Positions 1 to 8,509 of a stretch of DNA of 64,000 nt are shown here, one piece after another. Numbering within the stretch: the first letter of the stretch is position 1; each line of letters opens with the position of its first letter. Source of the DNA: Bacillus smithii (GTDB lineage: Bacteria > Bacillota > Bacilli > Bacillales > DSM-4216); the NCBI RefSeq assembly GCF_001050115.1, contig NZ_CP012024.1:1902001-1966000 (forward strand), read 5' to 3'. Position numbers and translations under genes: made by a program. The notes beneath the pieces are model-generated. The model was not told where the DNA came from, made no database searches, and saw only the letters and a program-made list of their open reading frames with translations.

Positions 1-683
1 GATTAATTTCAATTCCGGCTTTAATGTTTACAGGATTGCCCCCTTCCGCAGCCATTGCGACCAATAAATTAGCCAGTACAATGGGGGCTTTAACGAGCAC
101 AATCTCGTTTATTAAATCAGGAAAAGTAAATTTTTCGCTTGTATCTAAGCTTTTCCCTTTAACTCTTATAGGTTCTTTTTTAGGTGCATTTGTTGTAAAA
201 CATATATCATCAGAAATATTAAAACCGTTGGTTCTAGTGATGCTTATTGCCGTTGCCATCTACACGATCTTAAAAAAAGATTGGGGCAAAGACTCTCGAT
301 ATCAAGGGATGAATTTGAAAAAAAGCATCCTTTTTGCATTAGTCGTTCTCTTGATTGGATTTTATGATGGATTTGTAGGTGCCGGTACAGGTTCTTTTTT
401 GCTATTTTCTTTTCTAATCATCGGATTTGATTTTATCCAATCTGCCGGCAACGCCAAAGTCCTTAACTTTGGCAGCAACATTGCTGCGCTCATCATGTTT
501 CTGTACTTGGATGCTGTCCGTTTTGCATATGGCATTCCCATGGGGATTGCTATGATCTTCGGAGCTTTAGTAGGTTCAAACTTTGCCATTAAAAAAGGGG
601 CATCGTATGTAAGAATTTTATTTATCATTGTTACTGTTTTTCTTATTGGAAAAAATATTCTAGATTATTTGCACCTTTTTTAA
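1..683 (+). CDS. TSUP-family (TauE/SafE) membrane permease, 5'-truncated by window edge
   Basis: The reading frame is open from the first base of the window to a TAA at 681-683. The ATG at 24 is probably internal, because in-frame residues before it (LISIPAL) continue the typical TauE/SafE start of the conserved region 'PALMFTGLPPSAAIATNKL'. The visible part has about six hydrophobic segments and the second family repeat ('GFYDGFVGAGTGSFLLF' followed by 'SAGNAKVLNFGSN'), the duplicated signature of this family. Members export or import sulfite, sulfoacetate or other organic anions across the cytoplasmic membrane; the substrate here cannot be read from the sequence. A perfect inverted repeat follows the stop and probably terminates it. 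The family call is secure; the substrate is unknown. Confidence 0.85.
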   Translation, partial: LISIPALMFTGLPPSAAIATNKLASTMGALTSTISFIKSGKVNFSLVSKLFPLTLIGSFLGAFVVKHISSEILKPLVLVMLIAVAIYTILKKDWGKDSRYQGMNLKKSILFALVVLLIGFYDGFVGAGTGSFLLFSFLIIGFDFIQSAGNAKVLNFGSNIAALIMFLYLDAVRFAYGIPMGIAMIFGALVGSNFAIKKGASYVRILFIIVTVFLIGKNILDYLHLF

Positions 684-690
684 TAAATAA

Positions 691-733
691 GGCTGACTCA
701 AAAAATCATCTTCTCAGGCTTTTTGAGTCAGCC
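691..733 (+). terminator. Inverted repeat after TSUP permease gene
   Basis: GGCTGACTCAAAAA (691-704) pairs perfectly with TTTTTGAGTCAGCC (720-733) around a 15-base loop, seven bases after the permease stop. The T-rich arm makes it usable as a terminator. It may also stop readthrough from the opposite strand (lhgO). Confidence 0.6.
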
Positions 734-877
734 TCAACATATGGACAAAAAAGCGACGTTCGTTACATCCGCAACTCCTTAGACAATGTCAATATATTAA
801 ATTTTTTCTTCTTTCTACGAACAATTATTACATAGATGAATTTGTTCTGATCATCCTTTCAGATTGATTCCTCTTTT

Positions 878-2092
878 TTATAGACCAATGTCTTTTTGAT
901 GTTGAAACCGTTCAACAATCTGTTGGGCGATGGCTTCGCCTATTGGAATGGAGGCCGTGGCTGCAGGAGATGGCGCATTGCATACATGCAATGACCTTTT
1001 CCCTGAGAAAATAGCAAAATCGTCTACCATGCTTCCATCCTGCATAATAGCCTGCGCTCGCACCCCCGCCTGAGCAGGAACGATATCTTTCTCCGCCAAC
1101 TCCGGTATGAGTCGCTGCAAGCTCCGCAAAAACGCTTGTTTGCTAAAGGAACGAACCATTTCTTTCATGCCTTCTCTCATATTCGGCATCGCCATCTTCC
1201 AAAAACCCGGATATGCTAAAATCTCCAAAAGATCTTTAAGGTTTATATCTTTTTTCGTATATCCTTCACGTTTAAAGGCCAAAACCGCATTTGGCCCTGC
1301 ATGAACCTCTCCGTTCATCATCCGGGTAAAGTGAACCCCAAGAAACGGGAAATCGGGATTTGGTACCGGGTAAATCAAATGATTGACAAGATACCGTTTT
1401 TCCGGCACTAGCTCATAATACTCGCCTCGAAACGGCACAATTTTCATCCCCGTTTTCATGCCAGCCATTTTAGCCATACGATCGCTGTGCAAACCGGCAC
1501 AATTAATGAGAAAACGTGTTTGTATGGTCCCCCGGTTTGTTTCAATCGTCACATGATCCATATTTTCTACGATGTTTTCCACTCTCACACCAAGACGAAT
1601 ATCCCCTCCTCTTTCCTGAATGAGGCGTGCAAATGCAGCAGATACACCTCGATAATCTACAATTCCACAGCTCGGTACCCGAATAGCTCCTGTACCATTT
1701 ACATGCGGCTCGATCTCTTTCAATTCTTCAGGACCGATTTTCTTTACATCCAATCCATTCTGCAAACCACGTTCATAAAGCTCCCTCATAATTGGAAGTT
1801 CTTTCTCTTCTGCGGCCACGATCACCTTGCCGCATATTTCGTATGGAATACCGTGTTCTTCACAAAAATGAACCATCGCTTTGTTGCCTTTACGGGCGAA
1901 TTGTGCCTTGAGGCTGCCCGGTTTGTAATAAATGCCCGAATGGATAACGCCGCTATTATGACCTGTTTGATGATGAGCCAATTCGTTTTCTTTTTCTATT
2001 ACCACCATTTTTGAATTTGGAAAACGTTTTGCGAGTGCCATACCTGTAGATAATCCAATAATTCCACCGCCAATGATCGAAAAATCATACAT
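878..2092 (-). CDS. lhgO: L-2-hydroxyglutarate oxidase
   Basis: 404 aa, the usual length. An N-terminal FAD-binding Rossmann motif (IIGGGIIGLSTG, residues about 6-17) is followed by the family signature HHQTGHNSGVIHSGIYY (about 40-56). Further conserved blocks are 'VPSCGIVDYRG', 'INCAGLHSDRMA' and 'IPFRGEYY'-like 'VPFRGEYYEL'. The enzyme oxidises L-2-hydroxyglutarate to 2-oxoglutarate, passing electrons towards the quinone pool; this removes a side product of 2-oxoglutarate metabolism. It is divergent from the FadR-type regulator and glcDF, with palindromic operator-like sites in between, so shared control of 2-hydroxyacid oxidation is likely (inference). The ATG at 2092 begins right at the Rossmann fold and is the natural start. 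Confidence 0.9.
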   Translation of the reverse strand: MYDFSIIGGGIIGLSTGMALAKRFPNSKMVVIEKENELAHHQTGHNSGVIHSGIYYKPGSLKAQFARKGNKAMVHFCEEHGIPYEICGKVIVAAEEKELPIMRELYERGLQNGLDVKKIGPEELKEIEPHVNGTGAIRVPSCGIVDYRGVSAAFARLIQERGGDIRLGVRVENIVENMDHVTIETNRGTIQTRFLINCAGLHSDRMAKMAGMKTGMKIVPFRGEYYELVPEKRYLVNHLIYPVPNPDFPFLGVHFTRMMNGEVHAGPNAVLAFKREGYTKKDINLKDLLEILAYPGFWKMAMPNMREGMKEMVRSFSKQAFLRSLQRLIPELAEKDIVPAQAGVRAQAIMQDGSMVDDFAIFSGKRSLHVCNAPSPAATASIPIGEAIAQQIVERFQHQKDIGL

Positions 2093-2120
2093 GTATATCC
2101 CTCTTTATATAGTAAATTCC

Positions 2121-2264
2121 TTAGCAAAAAGGGTAATTCACCTTTTTTTCATCCATGAAAACATGCTTAACTTCTAAATATTCGTCTATTTCCTGACAGC
2201 CTCTCGTCGTCCCATCGCACATTATCAAGCCTTCAAACAGCGCTTGAGCAATGCAGGAACGGCA
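2121..2264 (-). pseudogene. Short open-frame remnant, unrecognised (possibly dehydrogenase C-terminus)
   Basis: A 47-codon frame runs between stops with no start codon. It reads protein-like, including 'ALFEGLIMCDGTTRGCQEI' and then 'DEYLEVKHVFMDEKK'. The 'EYLEVKHV' end recalls the C-terminus of some NAD(P)-dependent aldehyde dehydrogenases, but the upstream part does not match what I know of that family. It lies just upstream of lhgO on the same strand. I read it as a decayed gene end; it may be meaningless. Confidence 0.25.
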
Positions 2265-2335
2265 TCATGTTCTATTGGTTCTGAAACTCTAGATGTGAAA
2301 AAACAATCTAAATGACAGGTTTTGCTATTCTGTTT

Positions 2336-2346
2336 TTGTAATACAA
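2336..2346. promoter_or_regulatory. FadR/GntR-type operator-like palindrome, distal copy
   Basis: TTGTAATACAA is an 11-bp palindrome matching the GT...AC core of FadR-subfamily GntR operators. It lies about 190 bp ahead of the regulator gene, on the lhgO side of the divergent region. A second dyad (ATATAACAA 2351-2359 with TTGTTATAT 2367-2375) sits beside it. Binding by the adjacent regulator is an inference. Confidence 0.5.
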
Positions 2347-2468
2347 ATTTATATAACAAATTGATGTTGTTATATTGTTTTTTTCGTCTTTTTTGTTTAT
2401 TATAATCTTCAATAAATTAATTGTAAATTGTTTATTTTCTAAAAATTAAAATATTTATATTATGAAAA

Positions 2469-2499
2469 TTGTTATACAAATTTTTAACTTGTTAGACAA
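2469..2499. promoter_or_regulatory. Tandem FadR/GntR-type operator-like palindromes
   Basis: TTGTTATACAA (2469-2479) and TTGTTAGACAA (2489-2499) are near-identical palindromes, start to start exactly 20 bp apart (about two helical turns). They lie 34 bp upstream of the regulator's likely ATG. Both have the GT...AC arrangement bound by FadR-subfamily regulators such as LldR/GlcC-type proteins. Their place over the regulator's own promoter region suggests autoregulation and control of the downstream glcDF genes. Confidence 0.6.
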
Positions 2500-2532
2500 A
2501 TTATGATTTCAATGATGGAAAGGAGCAAGATG

Positions 2533-3240
2533 ATGTCCAAAAAAGAAAAAGTTTCGCAAATCATATCGCGTGAATTACTCAACCAAATTGAAATAGGAAG
2601 GTTTCCTCCTGGTTCAAAGCTGCCGACTGAAATGGAATTAGCCGCTCAATATGGTGTAAGCAGAGTACCGATTCGCGAGGCTTTAAGCATGCTTCGTGCT
2701 GCCGGTGTCATCTCTTCACGTCAAGGAGGAGGAAGTTATGTAGAAGAATCGACCACTTCATCCTTATTAAAGAGAATTCGAATCGAAAGCGATGATGTAG
2801 AAAGTATTAAATATCTTTTTGAAATGAGAAAAATTTTAGAGCCTGAAGCAGCCTATTTAGCCTCACTTAGACGAACACCTGAGCAACTTGAGCAAATGAA
2901 GCAAATTTTAGAAAGAATGGAAAACGAATCGAACGAACAGGGAACGAGTTCAACCGAAGCGGATCTTCAATTTCATCGTTCCATTATTTTGGCTACTCAC
3001 AATCCCGTATTGATTCAAACTCTGGAAAATTTATCCTCACTTTACGAAAAAACTTTAAAGATCACACTTCGCCCGAACGTAGAATTAAAACAAAAACGCA
3101 AAGCTGTCCACGAAGAACATCGCAATATTTTATTAGCCATCGAAGCGGAAGAACCAGAACTTGCTAAAATCCAATGCCTTATCCATTTAAAAAATGCAGA
3201 AAGAAAACTGAGTCTGCTCTTAAAGGATTACAACATATAA
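2533..3240 (+). CDS. FadR-subfamily GntR transcriptional regulator
   Basis: 235 aa from the ATG at 2533, chosen because AGGAG (2521-2525) sits seven bases before it; an in-frame ATG at 2503 lies upstream of that site. The N-terminal winged helix (about 1-75) contains 'PPGSKLPTEMELAAQYGVSR' and 'VPIREALSMLRAAG', the GntR signature. The C-terminal all-helical FCD domain (about 85-225) carries the expected metal/effector histidines ('DLQFHRSI', 'VHEEHRNI', 'IQCLIHL'). Members of this group sense lactate, glycolate or related 2-hydroxyacids. It is the first gene ahead of glcD-glcF, with palindromic sites upstream, so it is the probable local regulator. The actual effector is not known. Confidence 0.85.
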   Translation: MSKKEKVSQIISRELLNQIEIGRFPPGSKLPTEMELAAQYGVSRVPIREALSMLRAAGVISSRQGGGSYVEESTTSSLLKRIRIESDDVESIKYLFEMRKILEPEAAYLASLRRTPEQLEQMKQILERMENESNEQGTSSTEADLQFHRSIILATHNPVLIQTLENLSSLYEKTLKITLRPNVELKQKRKAVHEEHRNILLAIEAEEPELAKIQCLIHLKNAERKLSLLLKDYNI

Positions 3241-3264
3241 CCGTACAGAAAGTGAGAGATTCAA

Positions 3265-4674
3265 ATGAAGGTAGTCACTTCGCGTCATATTGAAGAAATC
3301 AAAAAAATCGTAAAAACCGGAAAAGTATGGACAGACGAAAGCGATCGTTTTAGCTACTCATTCGATGCTTCTTTCGGAACCTTTTTACCCGATGTGGTGA
3401 TTCAAACAAAGAGCGTGGCAGAATTGGCTGAACTTGTGAAACTTGCCAACCGCGAAAAAATCCCCGTCTATCCTCGCGGTCAAGCCACATCTTTAAGCGG
3501 CGGTCCCCTGCCGGTTAAAGGAGGCATGGTATTCGATTTATCGGTATTAGACGATTTGCTTGAAATTCATGAAGAAGATTTGGTCGCTGTCGTTTCTCCG
3601 GGAGTCTTAACCGCCCAGATTCATAAGGCAGCTGAACAAAAAGGATTCATGTTTCCTCCGGATCCGAGCAGTGCGCACGTATCGACAATCGGCGGCAACT
3701 TAGCCGAGAATTCAGGCGGACCAAGAGGCTTAAAGTATGGAGTGACAAAAGATTATGTGATTGGTTTGGAAGTCATTACCCCCGAGGGAAACATCATAAA
3801 AACTGGAGGACGCACAGTAAAAAACGTAACGGGCTACGATTTGACGAAACTTATTGTCGGTTCAGAAGGCACTCTTGGGATTATTACGAAAGCCGTGTTG
3901 CGTCTTCTTCCCAAACCACCCGCTTCTGAAACGATTATGGCAGTATTCGATAGCCTTGTTGATGCCGGCAGCGCCATTTCCAAAACTTTATCATCCGGAA
4001 TTTTGCCTGCCAAAATGGAGCTGATGGATCAAGCCTCCATCATAGCCGTCGAACAATATGAACCATTAGGATTACCAACAGATGCTGAAGCCATCATTCT
4101 GATTGAGCTGGACGGCCATCCTTTAGCATTAAAAGATGAAATCAAAAAAGTCGCTGAACTATGCCATGCGGTGGGAGCACGGTCGGTCCACATTCCCCAA
4201 AATGAAGCGGAGAAAATGGAAATCTGGAAAGCCAGAAAGCTAGTTTCACCGGCAATCGCACGGATTAAACCGACAAAAATTTCAGAAGATGCCACTGTAC
4301 CACGAAGCAAAATTCCTCAAATGTGCGCAAAATTGCAAGAAATTCGCGATAAATATAAGGTTCACCTTGTCGTGTTTGGTCATGCAGGGGATGGAAACCT
4401 GCATCCCAACATCATTTGCGATAAAAATGATCAAGAAGAAATGCGCCGTGTAGAACAGGCCGTCGCCGAGATTTTTACCGCAGCCGTCGAACTTGGCGGG
4501 ACGCTTTCCGGTGAACACGGCATCGGGACAATGAAATCTTCTTTCATGGAAATGGAGTTAGGTCCCATCGGTCTGGACATGATGAAGCGTATCAAAAAGG
4601 CATGGGATCCAAACAACATTTTGAATCCAGGAAAAATTTTCCCTGAAGAGGGTCAGAAATGGGAGTTGACTTAA
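3265..4674 (+). CDS. glcD: FAD-linked 2-hydroxyacid (glycolate/lactate) oxidase subunit GlcD
   Basis: 469 aa, the usual GlcD length. The N-terminal PCMH-type FAD-binding domain includes 'YPRGQATSLSGGPLPVKGGM' and 'GGNLAENSGGPRGLKYGVT'. The C-terminal FAD-oxidase domain shows 'VVFGHAGDGNLHPNI' and 'LSGEHGIGTMK' before the closing 'NPGKIFPEE'. The protein oxidises a 2-hydroxyacid (glycolate, D-lactate or similar) to the 2-oxoacid and works with an iron-sulfur partner. The next gene, starting 1 base after this stop, is that partner (glcF). A separate glcE-type subunit is not present here. The exact substrate is unresolved; neighbouring lhgO suggests a 2-hydroxyacid-oxidation locus. Confidence 0.88.
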   Translation: MKVVTSRHIEEIKKIVKTGKVWTDESDRFSYSFDASFGTFLPDVVIQTKSVAELAELVKLANREKIPVYPRGQATSLSGGPLPVKGGMVFDLSVLDDLLEIHEEDLVAVVSPGVLTAQIHKAAEQKGFMFPPDPSSAHVSTIGGNLAENSGGPRGLKYGVTKDYVIGLEVITPEGNIIKTGGRTVKNVTGYDLTKLIVGSEGTLGIITKAVLRLLPKPPASETIMAVFDSLVDAGSAISKTLSSGILPAKMELMDQASIIAVEQYEPLGLPTDAEAIILIELDGHPLALKDEIKKVAELCHAVGARSVHIPQNEAEKMEIWKARKLVSPAIARIKPTKISEDATVPRSKIPQMCAKLQEIRDKYKVHLVVFGHAGDGNLHPNIICDKNDQEEMRRVEQAVAEIFTAAVELGGTLSGEHGIGTMKSSFMEMELGPIGLDMMKRIKKAWDPNNILNPGKIFPEEGQKWELT

Positions 4675-4675
4675 A

Positions 4676-5983
4676 ATGAAATCATCTTTGGAACAATTGA
4701 AAGAAGAATTTCTATATGAAAAAACAAACAGGTGTGTACAATGCGGCTATTGTCTGCCAGTCTGTCCAACATATGTAACCATGAGAAAAGAAACACATTC
4801 GCCACGCGGGCGAATCCATCTCATCAAAATGGTCGGTGAAGGAAAAATAACCGATTTATCTGCGCTGGAACAACCTCTCGATTTATGCCTTGGTTGTCGT
4901 GCGTGCGAAACGGCTTGTCCAACCGGAGTGGAATATGGATCCATTCTTGAAGCCGCTCGAGCAGCAATGGCCAAACGCAAGAAGCTTTCCGTTCCGGCCC
5001 GTTTGCTGCGGAAAGCATTGCTGAACAAAGCCATTCCAAATCGTCACATGATGAAATGGTCAGGAAATGCATTTTGGTTTTATGAAAAAAGCGGAATGCG
5101 AAAAGTCGTGCGCAAGTCAGGCGTTTTAAAAAAATTGCCCTATCATCTGGATGAATTCGAAAAAATCATCCCGCAAACCGTTTCACCTTCAGAACGCAAA
5201 CAAGATTTCGTCAAAATAAAATCCAAAGGTGAAAAAAAAGCAACAGTGGCTTTTTTTACAGGCTGCATCATGGACTCCATGTTTCATCGCATTAACCGCT
5301 TATCTGTACAACTGCTTGCCGAAGCAGGCTGCGATGTGATCGTCGTACCGAATCAGACTTGCTGCGGCGCCCTTCATGCACATTCCGGAGAATTAGAAGA
5401 AGCTAAGCGCCTTGCCAAACAAAATATCGCTGCATTTGAACAGGAAGAGGTGGATTTCATCGTTCACAATGCGGGAGGATGCGGAGCTATGCTGTATGAA
5501 TATGACCATTTGCTTGCGGATGAAAAAGAATGGGCTGATAAAGCCTCCACGTTCTCTGCTAAAATAAGAGATATCAGCCAGGTATTGATCGCTTGCGGAG
5601 GACTTCCGAACCTCAAAGCACGTAAAGAAGAAGAACGTGTAACGTATCAACCCTCTTGCCATATGACAAATGTTCAAAAAGTGATTCAAGAACCAATAGA
5701 TCTCTTAAAAAGCGTGTCAGGAGTTCATTTTATTGAAATGAACCAAGCTGACATGTGCTGCGGTTCTGCGGGAATTTACAATATCATACATTTTGATGCA
5801 TCCATGAGTATTCTTGATGAAAAGATGAAGAATATGAAAGCCTCCGATGCATCAGTGATTATAACAACCAACCCTGGATGTTTGCTGCAAATGAAGCTCG
5901 GAATTGAACGTGAGAAATTATCTTCGTCTGTCCGTGTGCTGCATCTAGTCGAGTATTTGGCTGAAGCAGCGGGAATTTCCTAA
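4676..5983 (+). CDS. glcF: Iron-sulfur subunit GlcF of 2-hydroxyacid oxidase
   Basis: 435 aa. Two 4Fe-4S motifs are near the N-terminus: CVQCGYCLPVCP (about 20-31) and CLGCRACETACPTG (about 71-84). Two cysteine-rich CCG domains follow ('FFTGCIMDSM...NQTCCGALHAHSG' and 'YQPSCHMTNVQ...ADMCCGSAGIY'). This is the standard GlcF/heterodisulfide-reductase-like layout. The subunit takes electrons from the flavin subunit encoded just upstream and passes them to the membrane quinone pool. Start and stop codons of glcD and glcF are one base apart, indicating translational coupling. A hairpin with a T-run follows at 6072-6118. Confidence 0.9.
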   Translation: MKSSLEQLKEEFLYEKTNRCVQCGYCLPVCPTYVTMRKETHSPRGRIHLIKMVGEGKITDLSALEQPLDLCLGCRACETACPTGVEYGSILEAARAAMAKRKKLSVPARLLRKALLNKAIPNRHMMKWSGNAFWFYEKSGMRKVVRKSGVLKKLPYHLDEFEKIIPQTVSPSERKQDFVKIKSKGEKKATVAFFTGCIMDSMFHRINRLSVQLLAEAGCDVIVVPNQTCCGALHAHSGELEEAKRLAKQNIAAFEQEEVDFIVHNAGGCGAMLYEYDHLLADEKEWADKASTFSAKIRDISQVLIACGGLPNLKARKEEERVTYQPSCHMTNVQKVIQEPIDLLKSVSGVHFIEMNQADMCCGSAGIYNIIHFDASMSILDEKMKNMKASDASVIITTNPGCLLQMKLGIEREKLSSSVRVLHLVEYLAEAAGIS

Positions 5984-6071
5984 TTTGCTGCAATGATAAG
6001 CCTTCGAATCAAAATAACAAGATGTCCAACCATGATTCTACTGACGGCGGACTACTGCCTAAATATCCTGT

Positions 6072-6118
6072 GTCGGCTGCCAATGTTTTGACCCCATTGG
6101 AAATCGCCGACCTTTTTT
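6072..6118 (+). terminator. Rho-independent terminator after glcF
   Basis: GTCGGC (6072-6077) pairs with GCCGAC (6106-6111), with an inner CCAAT/ATTGG stem, followed by TTTTTT at 6113-6118. The 240 bases between this site and the next gene hold no feature I can support. Confidence 0.8.
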
Positions 6119-6359
6119 GAGTGATGATCGTTTTATGAGCGCAGATCATGAATGAAGAAATTCGGAAAGGAATTTCTCTTTCATACTTATGGCAATTTCA
6201 AAGATTGAAATATCAAACTTAATGTTTTCGAATAAGTCTTCTATGTTTGCCTTTCTCACGCCAGAAAAACTTTTTAAGTATTTTTCCAACCCACTTATAA
6301 TTTCAGAATATTCTTTCGTTCGATTTTAGTTTTCTATTGTCTTTATCATGGTTTTCGTC

Positions 6360-7394
6360 CTAATATTTTCTATATTCTTCAATACATTCATGTTTATCCA
6401 TTGATTCTTGAATGATTTTATTAAACTGTTGTGGTTCGTCTACCCTAAACAAAACTGTATGTGCGTGTTTTTGTATGCCAAAAGGTCCAAAATACTTAAC
6501 AGGATTTATTAATTTTAATTCCAATTCCGGCTCATCAATCCCTACTGTTGCTTTAAATACGCCTTTTTTGGTTTTAGTAAACATAACATCATCTTTCATG
6601 CTAAAAGTTTCTAAAGATTGAATATTGTCGATGTCGATCATCATTTTTCCCGTATACCCGCTATGAATGATGAGTTTATTAGATGTGACAACGATTGGCA
6701 GGTACTTGGCTGAATTATAGAGAGCGATTGCATAAAAGAAAGCGTAAATATTGATGATGGTGGAAATCCATGCAGCTAATTTATTCCATTGCATGAATAA
6801 CAGATGGAATACAACCGCATCTAAAGGAAGTATAAGTAAGATCACGATAATAAACGTCTTAAACATAGTTTTTTCATGATATTTGAATAAAAGGCCATTT
6901 GGGGGTTTTGGCTTTTTAAACCATACAATCAAAGAATAATAGAATGTTTTAAATTCCATGATGACCGCACCGCGAACGAATGAATTTCCGATCCAACCAC
7001 TCATAGAATCATCCAGTCGCTCCCAAAAATCTAAGTGCGTGTCATTTTTTAAAGATTTCATTTTTTTGATGGTCAATCGAATACTATTCACGACAAATAG
7101 CAAAAATAAAATTTCTACCAGCGCTGCTACTTTTAATATGTAATGAAAATATTGTCTATCAGTAGATGGGATAATAAGAAAGGCCAATATTAAACCAATA
7201 AAAAATCCTGAAAAAATAGAAAGGATTTTCCTTTTAGAAAAAAGCCAAAACAAAACAGGAAATAATATCGTCAAGGAAAGAGTAATCACTAAATTAGCTT
7301 CGTCCGTTAAACTGCCAACACTTTGAACATAAATGTAAGAAGTTGAAGGGATGAACAATAATAATAGGAATTGAATGAGCCTTTTTAAATTCAT
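6360..7394 (-). CDS. Multi-pass membrane protein of unknown function
   Basis: 344 aa from the ATG at 7394, which follows AAAGGAG by eight bases; a frame-compatible ATG further upstream (7445) has no ribosome binding site. About seven hydrophobic segments are visible: four in the first 120 residues, then a polar linker ('DFWERLDDSMSGW'), then a further hydrophobic pair near the middle. The last third is soluble and looks like a small beta domain ('KLIIHSGYTGKMMIDIDNI'), reminiscent of PH-like domains of Bacillus membrane proteins. I do not recognise the family. It stands alone between the glcDF terminator and an accessory patch. Confidence 0.7.
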   Translation of the reverse strand: MNLKRLIQFLLLLFIPSTSYIYVQSVGSLTDEANLVITLSLTILFPVLFWLFSKRKILSIFSGFFIGLILAFLIIPSTDRQYFHYILKVAALVEILFLLFVVNSIRLTIKKMKSLKNDTHLDFWERLDDSMSGWIGNSFVRGAVIMEFKTFYYSLIVWFKKPKPPNGLLFKYHEKTMFKTFIIVILLILPLDAVVFHLLFMQWNKLAAWISTIINIYAFFYAIALYNSAKYLPIVVTSNKLIIHSGYTGKMMIDIDNIQSLETFSMKDDVMFTKTKKGVFKATVGIDEPELELKLINPVKYFGPFGIQKHAHTVLFRVDEPQQFNKIIQESMDKHECIEEYRKY

Positions 7395-7544
7395 GCCATG
7401 CGCTCCTTTATCGATTTTAATAATAAATTTTCTTTTGTTTGACACCTCTATTACTTAATTCTCCCTTAATTCACTACCTTTCCGTTCAGTCATCTTACCG
7501 CTGATAGACGCCACATACAGCTTTCCTAAGTGGTTAAAACAAGC

Positions 7545-7808
7545 AATTTTTTGTTGATGGCAATTAAGAAATGTAGTGTTTGGCAATTAAGAGTATGCAT
7601 TATTTATTGCATATTCACCGCTTTACATGGAGTGGCGGGAAGGATAGGCTTGTGTGCCTTGCAAAGTCCTATGGCTTACCCCCTTTGCGAAAATTATACC
7701 CGCAGAGGCTCCATGTCAAGCGACATAATATTGGAATTTTATACAGAGAAGTGAATAACCCTATTTGCCATTTGATGCCTTTTTTAATTGCCAAATACAC
7801 AATTTTTG
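7545..7808. mobile_element. MITE-like element with imperfect terminal inverted repeats
   Basis: The left flank (about 7551-7595) reads TTGTTGATGGCAATTAAG, then GTGTTTGGCAATTAAGAG. The right flank read in reverse complement (about 7805-7765) gives TTGTGTATTTGGCAATTAA, then ATCAAATGGCAAATAGGG. The two ends are therefore imperfect inverted repeats of about 45 bp, each with two TGGCAA sub-repeats. The roughly 260-bp interior has no convincing ORF but holds a strong hairpin (7619-7722) whose conserved core recurs in the IS30-family element at 56.6 kb. Exact ends and any target duplication are uncertain. Confidence 0.5.
7619..7722. repeat. Structured motif, copy 1 (shared with the IS30-family element)
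   Basis: The outer stem CGCTTTACATGGAG (7619-7632) pairs with CTCCATGTCAAGCG (7709-7722), with one mismatch. Then come TGG and CGGG (7633-7639) on one side and CCCG and CAGAGG (7699-7708) on the other, giving a short stem and an asymmetric internal loop. The interior can form ATAGG/CCTAT, with GCAAAG in the loop complementary to a downstream CTTTGC (a possible pseudoknot). The same core occurs at 56572-56680 with different outer-stem and apical sequences. Confidence 0.5.
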
Positions 7809-8017
7809 GAGTAAAGAGTTTTACATGGACTGACTGTAATATCGATAGACTCAGGAAATGGTTAATGTTTTTATAAGTTTTTTAATATGGCACATAAGAA
7901 AAACATACATTTTCCCTTTTTCTTCGAGATGATTGAGGTATCTTATAGTTGATAAAAGGTAAAGCGATTACAATATAAGCTAATTTTTATAACAAAAGTT
8001 CTGATTTTTTAAATATT

Positions 8018-8033
8018 TGTTATAATTATAACA
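8018..8033. promoter_or_regulatory. Perfect 16-bp palindrome upstream of small ORF
   Basis: TGTTATAATTATAACA is a perfect palindrome ending 21 bases before the ATG at 8055, so it could be an operator. It partly resembles PerR-type AT-rich boxes but lacks their spacing. Its function is unknown. Confidence 0.3.
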
Positions 8034-8054
8034 GATTTGGAAATGAGTGGGGAT

Positions 8055-8153
8055 ATGTCAAAACAAAGAGTAGGAAATGACGTCATTTATAGTGGTAAAA
8101 GACAGATTCAAGACCTTGATGCAGGAGAAGATGCTGACATAAAAAACACCTAG
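8055..8153 (+). pseudogene. Tiny ORF, probably a frameshifted gene
   Basis: ATG with GAGTGGGGAT upstream encodes 32 aa (MSKQRVGNDVIYSGKRQI...). A second frame that opens before the stop continues with 'HKKHLENGFMITYFKCNHSAY', so one frameshift may have split a gene of about 50 codons. No family is recognised. It sits in an accessory patch with other small or broken ORFs. Confidence 0.3.
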
Positions 8154-8338
8154 AAAACGGCTTTATGATTACATACTTTAAGTGTAATCATTCAGCTTAT
8201 TGATTCTCTAGGGCAATAAAAAATGAAGTAATAAAATACATACTTGCAAACATGGATAAATCTATGAATACCTTCATATAACCAGCTGAGAACCAACAGA
8301 AAGGTTAATAAAATAACTAAAAATGGAGGCCATCTTCT

Positions 8339-8506
8339 ATGACTAAAAAGATATTTTACATTTTTTGTATGATATATTTAGCAATTGTATTATTTTTGAA
8401 TTATATTTATGATTTAGAAAATACTACTTTAACTGTTTTATTTGGTGTTTTTCTAGTTTTTGTTATCATTTTCAAAGCTTTATTACAAGGGGAAAAGGAG
8501 AAGTGA
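8339..8506 (+). CDS. Small two-helix membrane protein, unknown function
   Basis: 55 aa (starts MTKKIFYIFCMIYLAIVLF, ends QGEKEK). Two hydrophobic helices (about residues 4-22 and 31-48) are separated by 'YDLENTT'. TGGAGG lies about ten bases before the ATG. The next ORF overlaps the region with GGAGAAGTGAGAAATG, so the two may have formed a small operon. I do not recognise the family; small membrane peptides of this size are common in accessory regions of Bacillus genomes. Confidence 0.5.
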   Translation: MTKKIFYIFCMIYLAIVLFLNYIYDLENTTLTVLFGVFLVFVIIFKALLQGEKEK

Positions 8507-8509
8507 GAA

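Noticed and set aside
7530-7876. Two overlapping plus-strand ORFs of 74 and 98 codons
   Set aside because: They run through the MITE-like hairpin and its terminal repeats, have no ribosome binding site and look unlike any protein.
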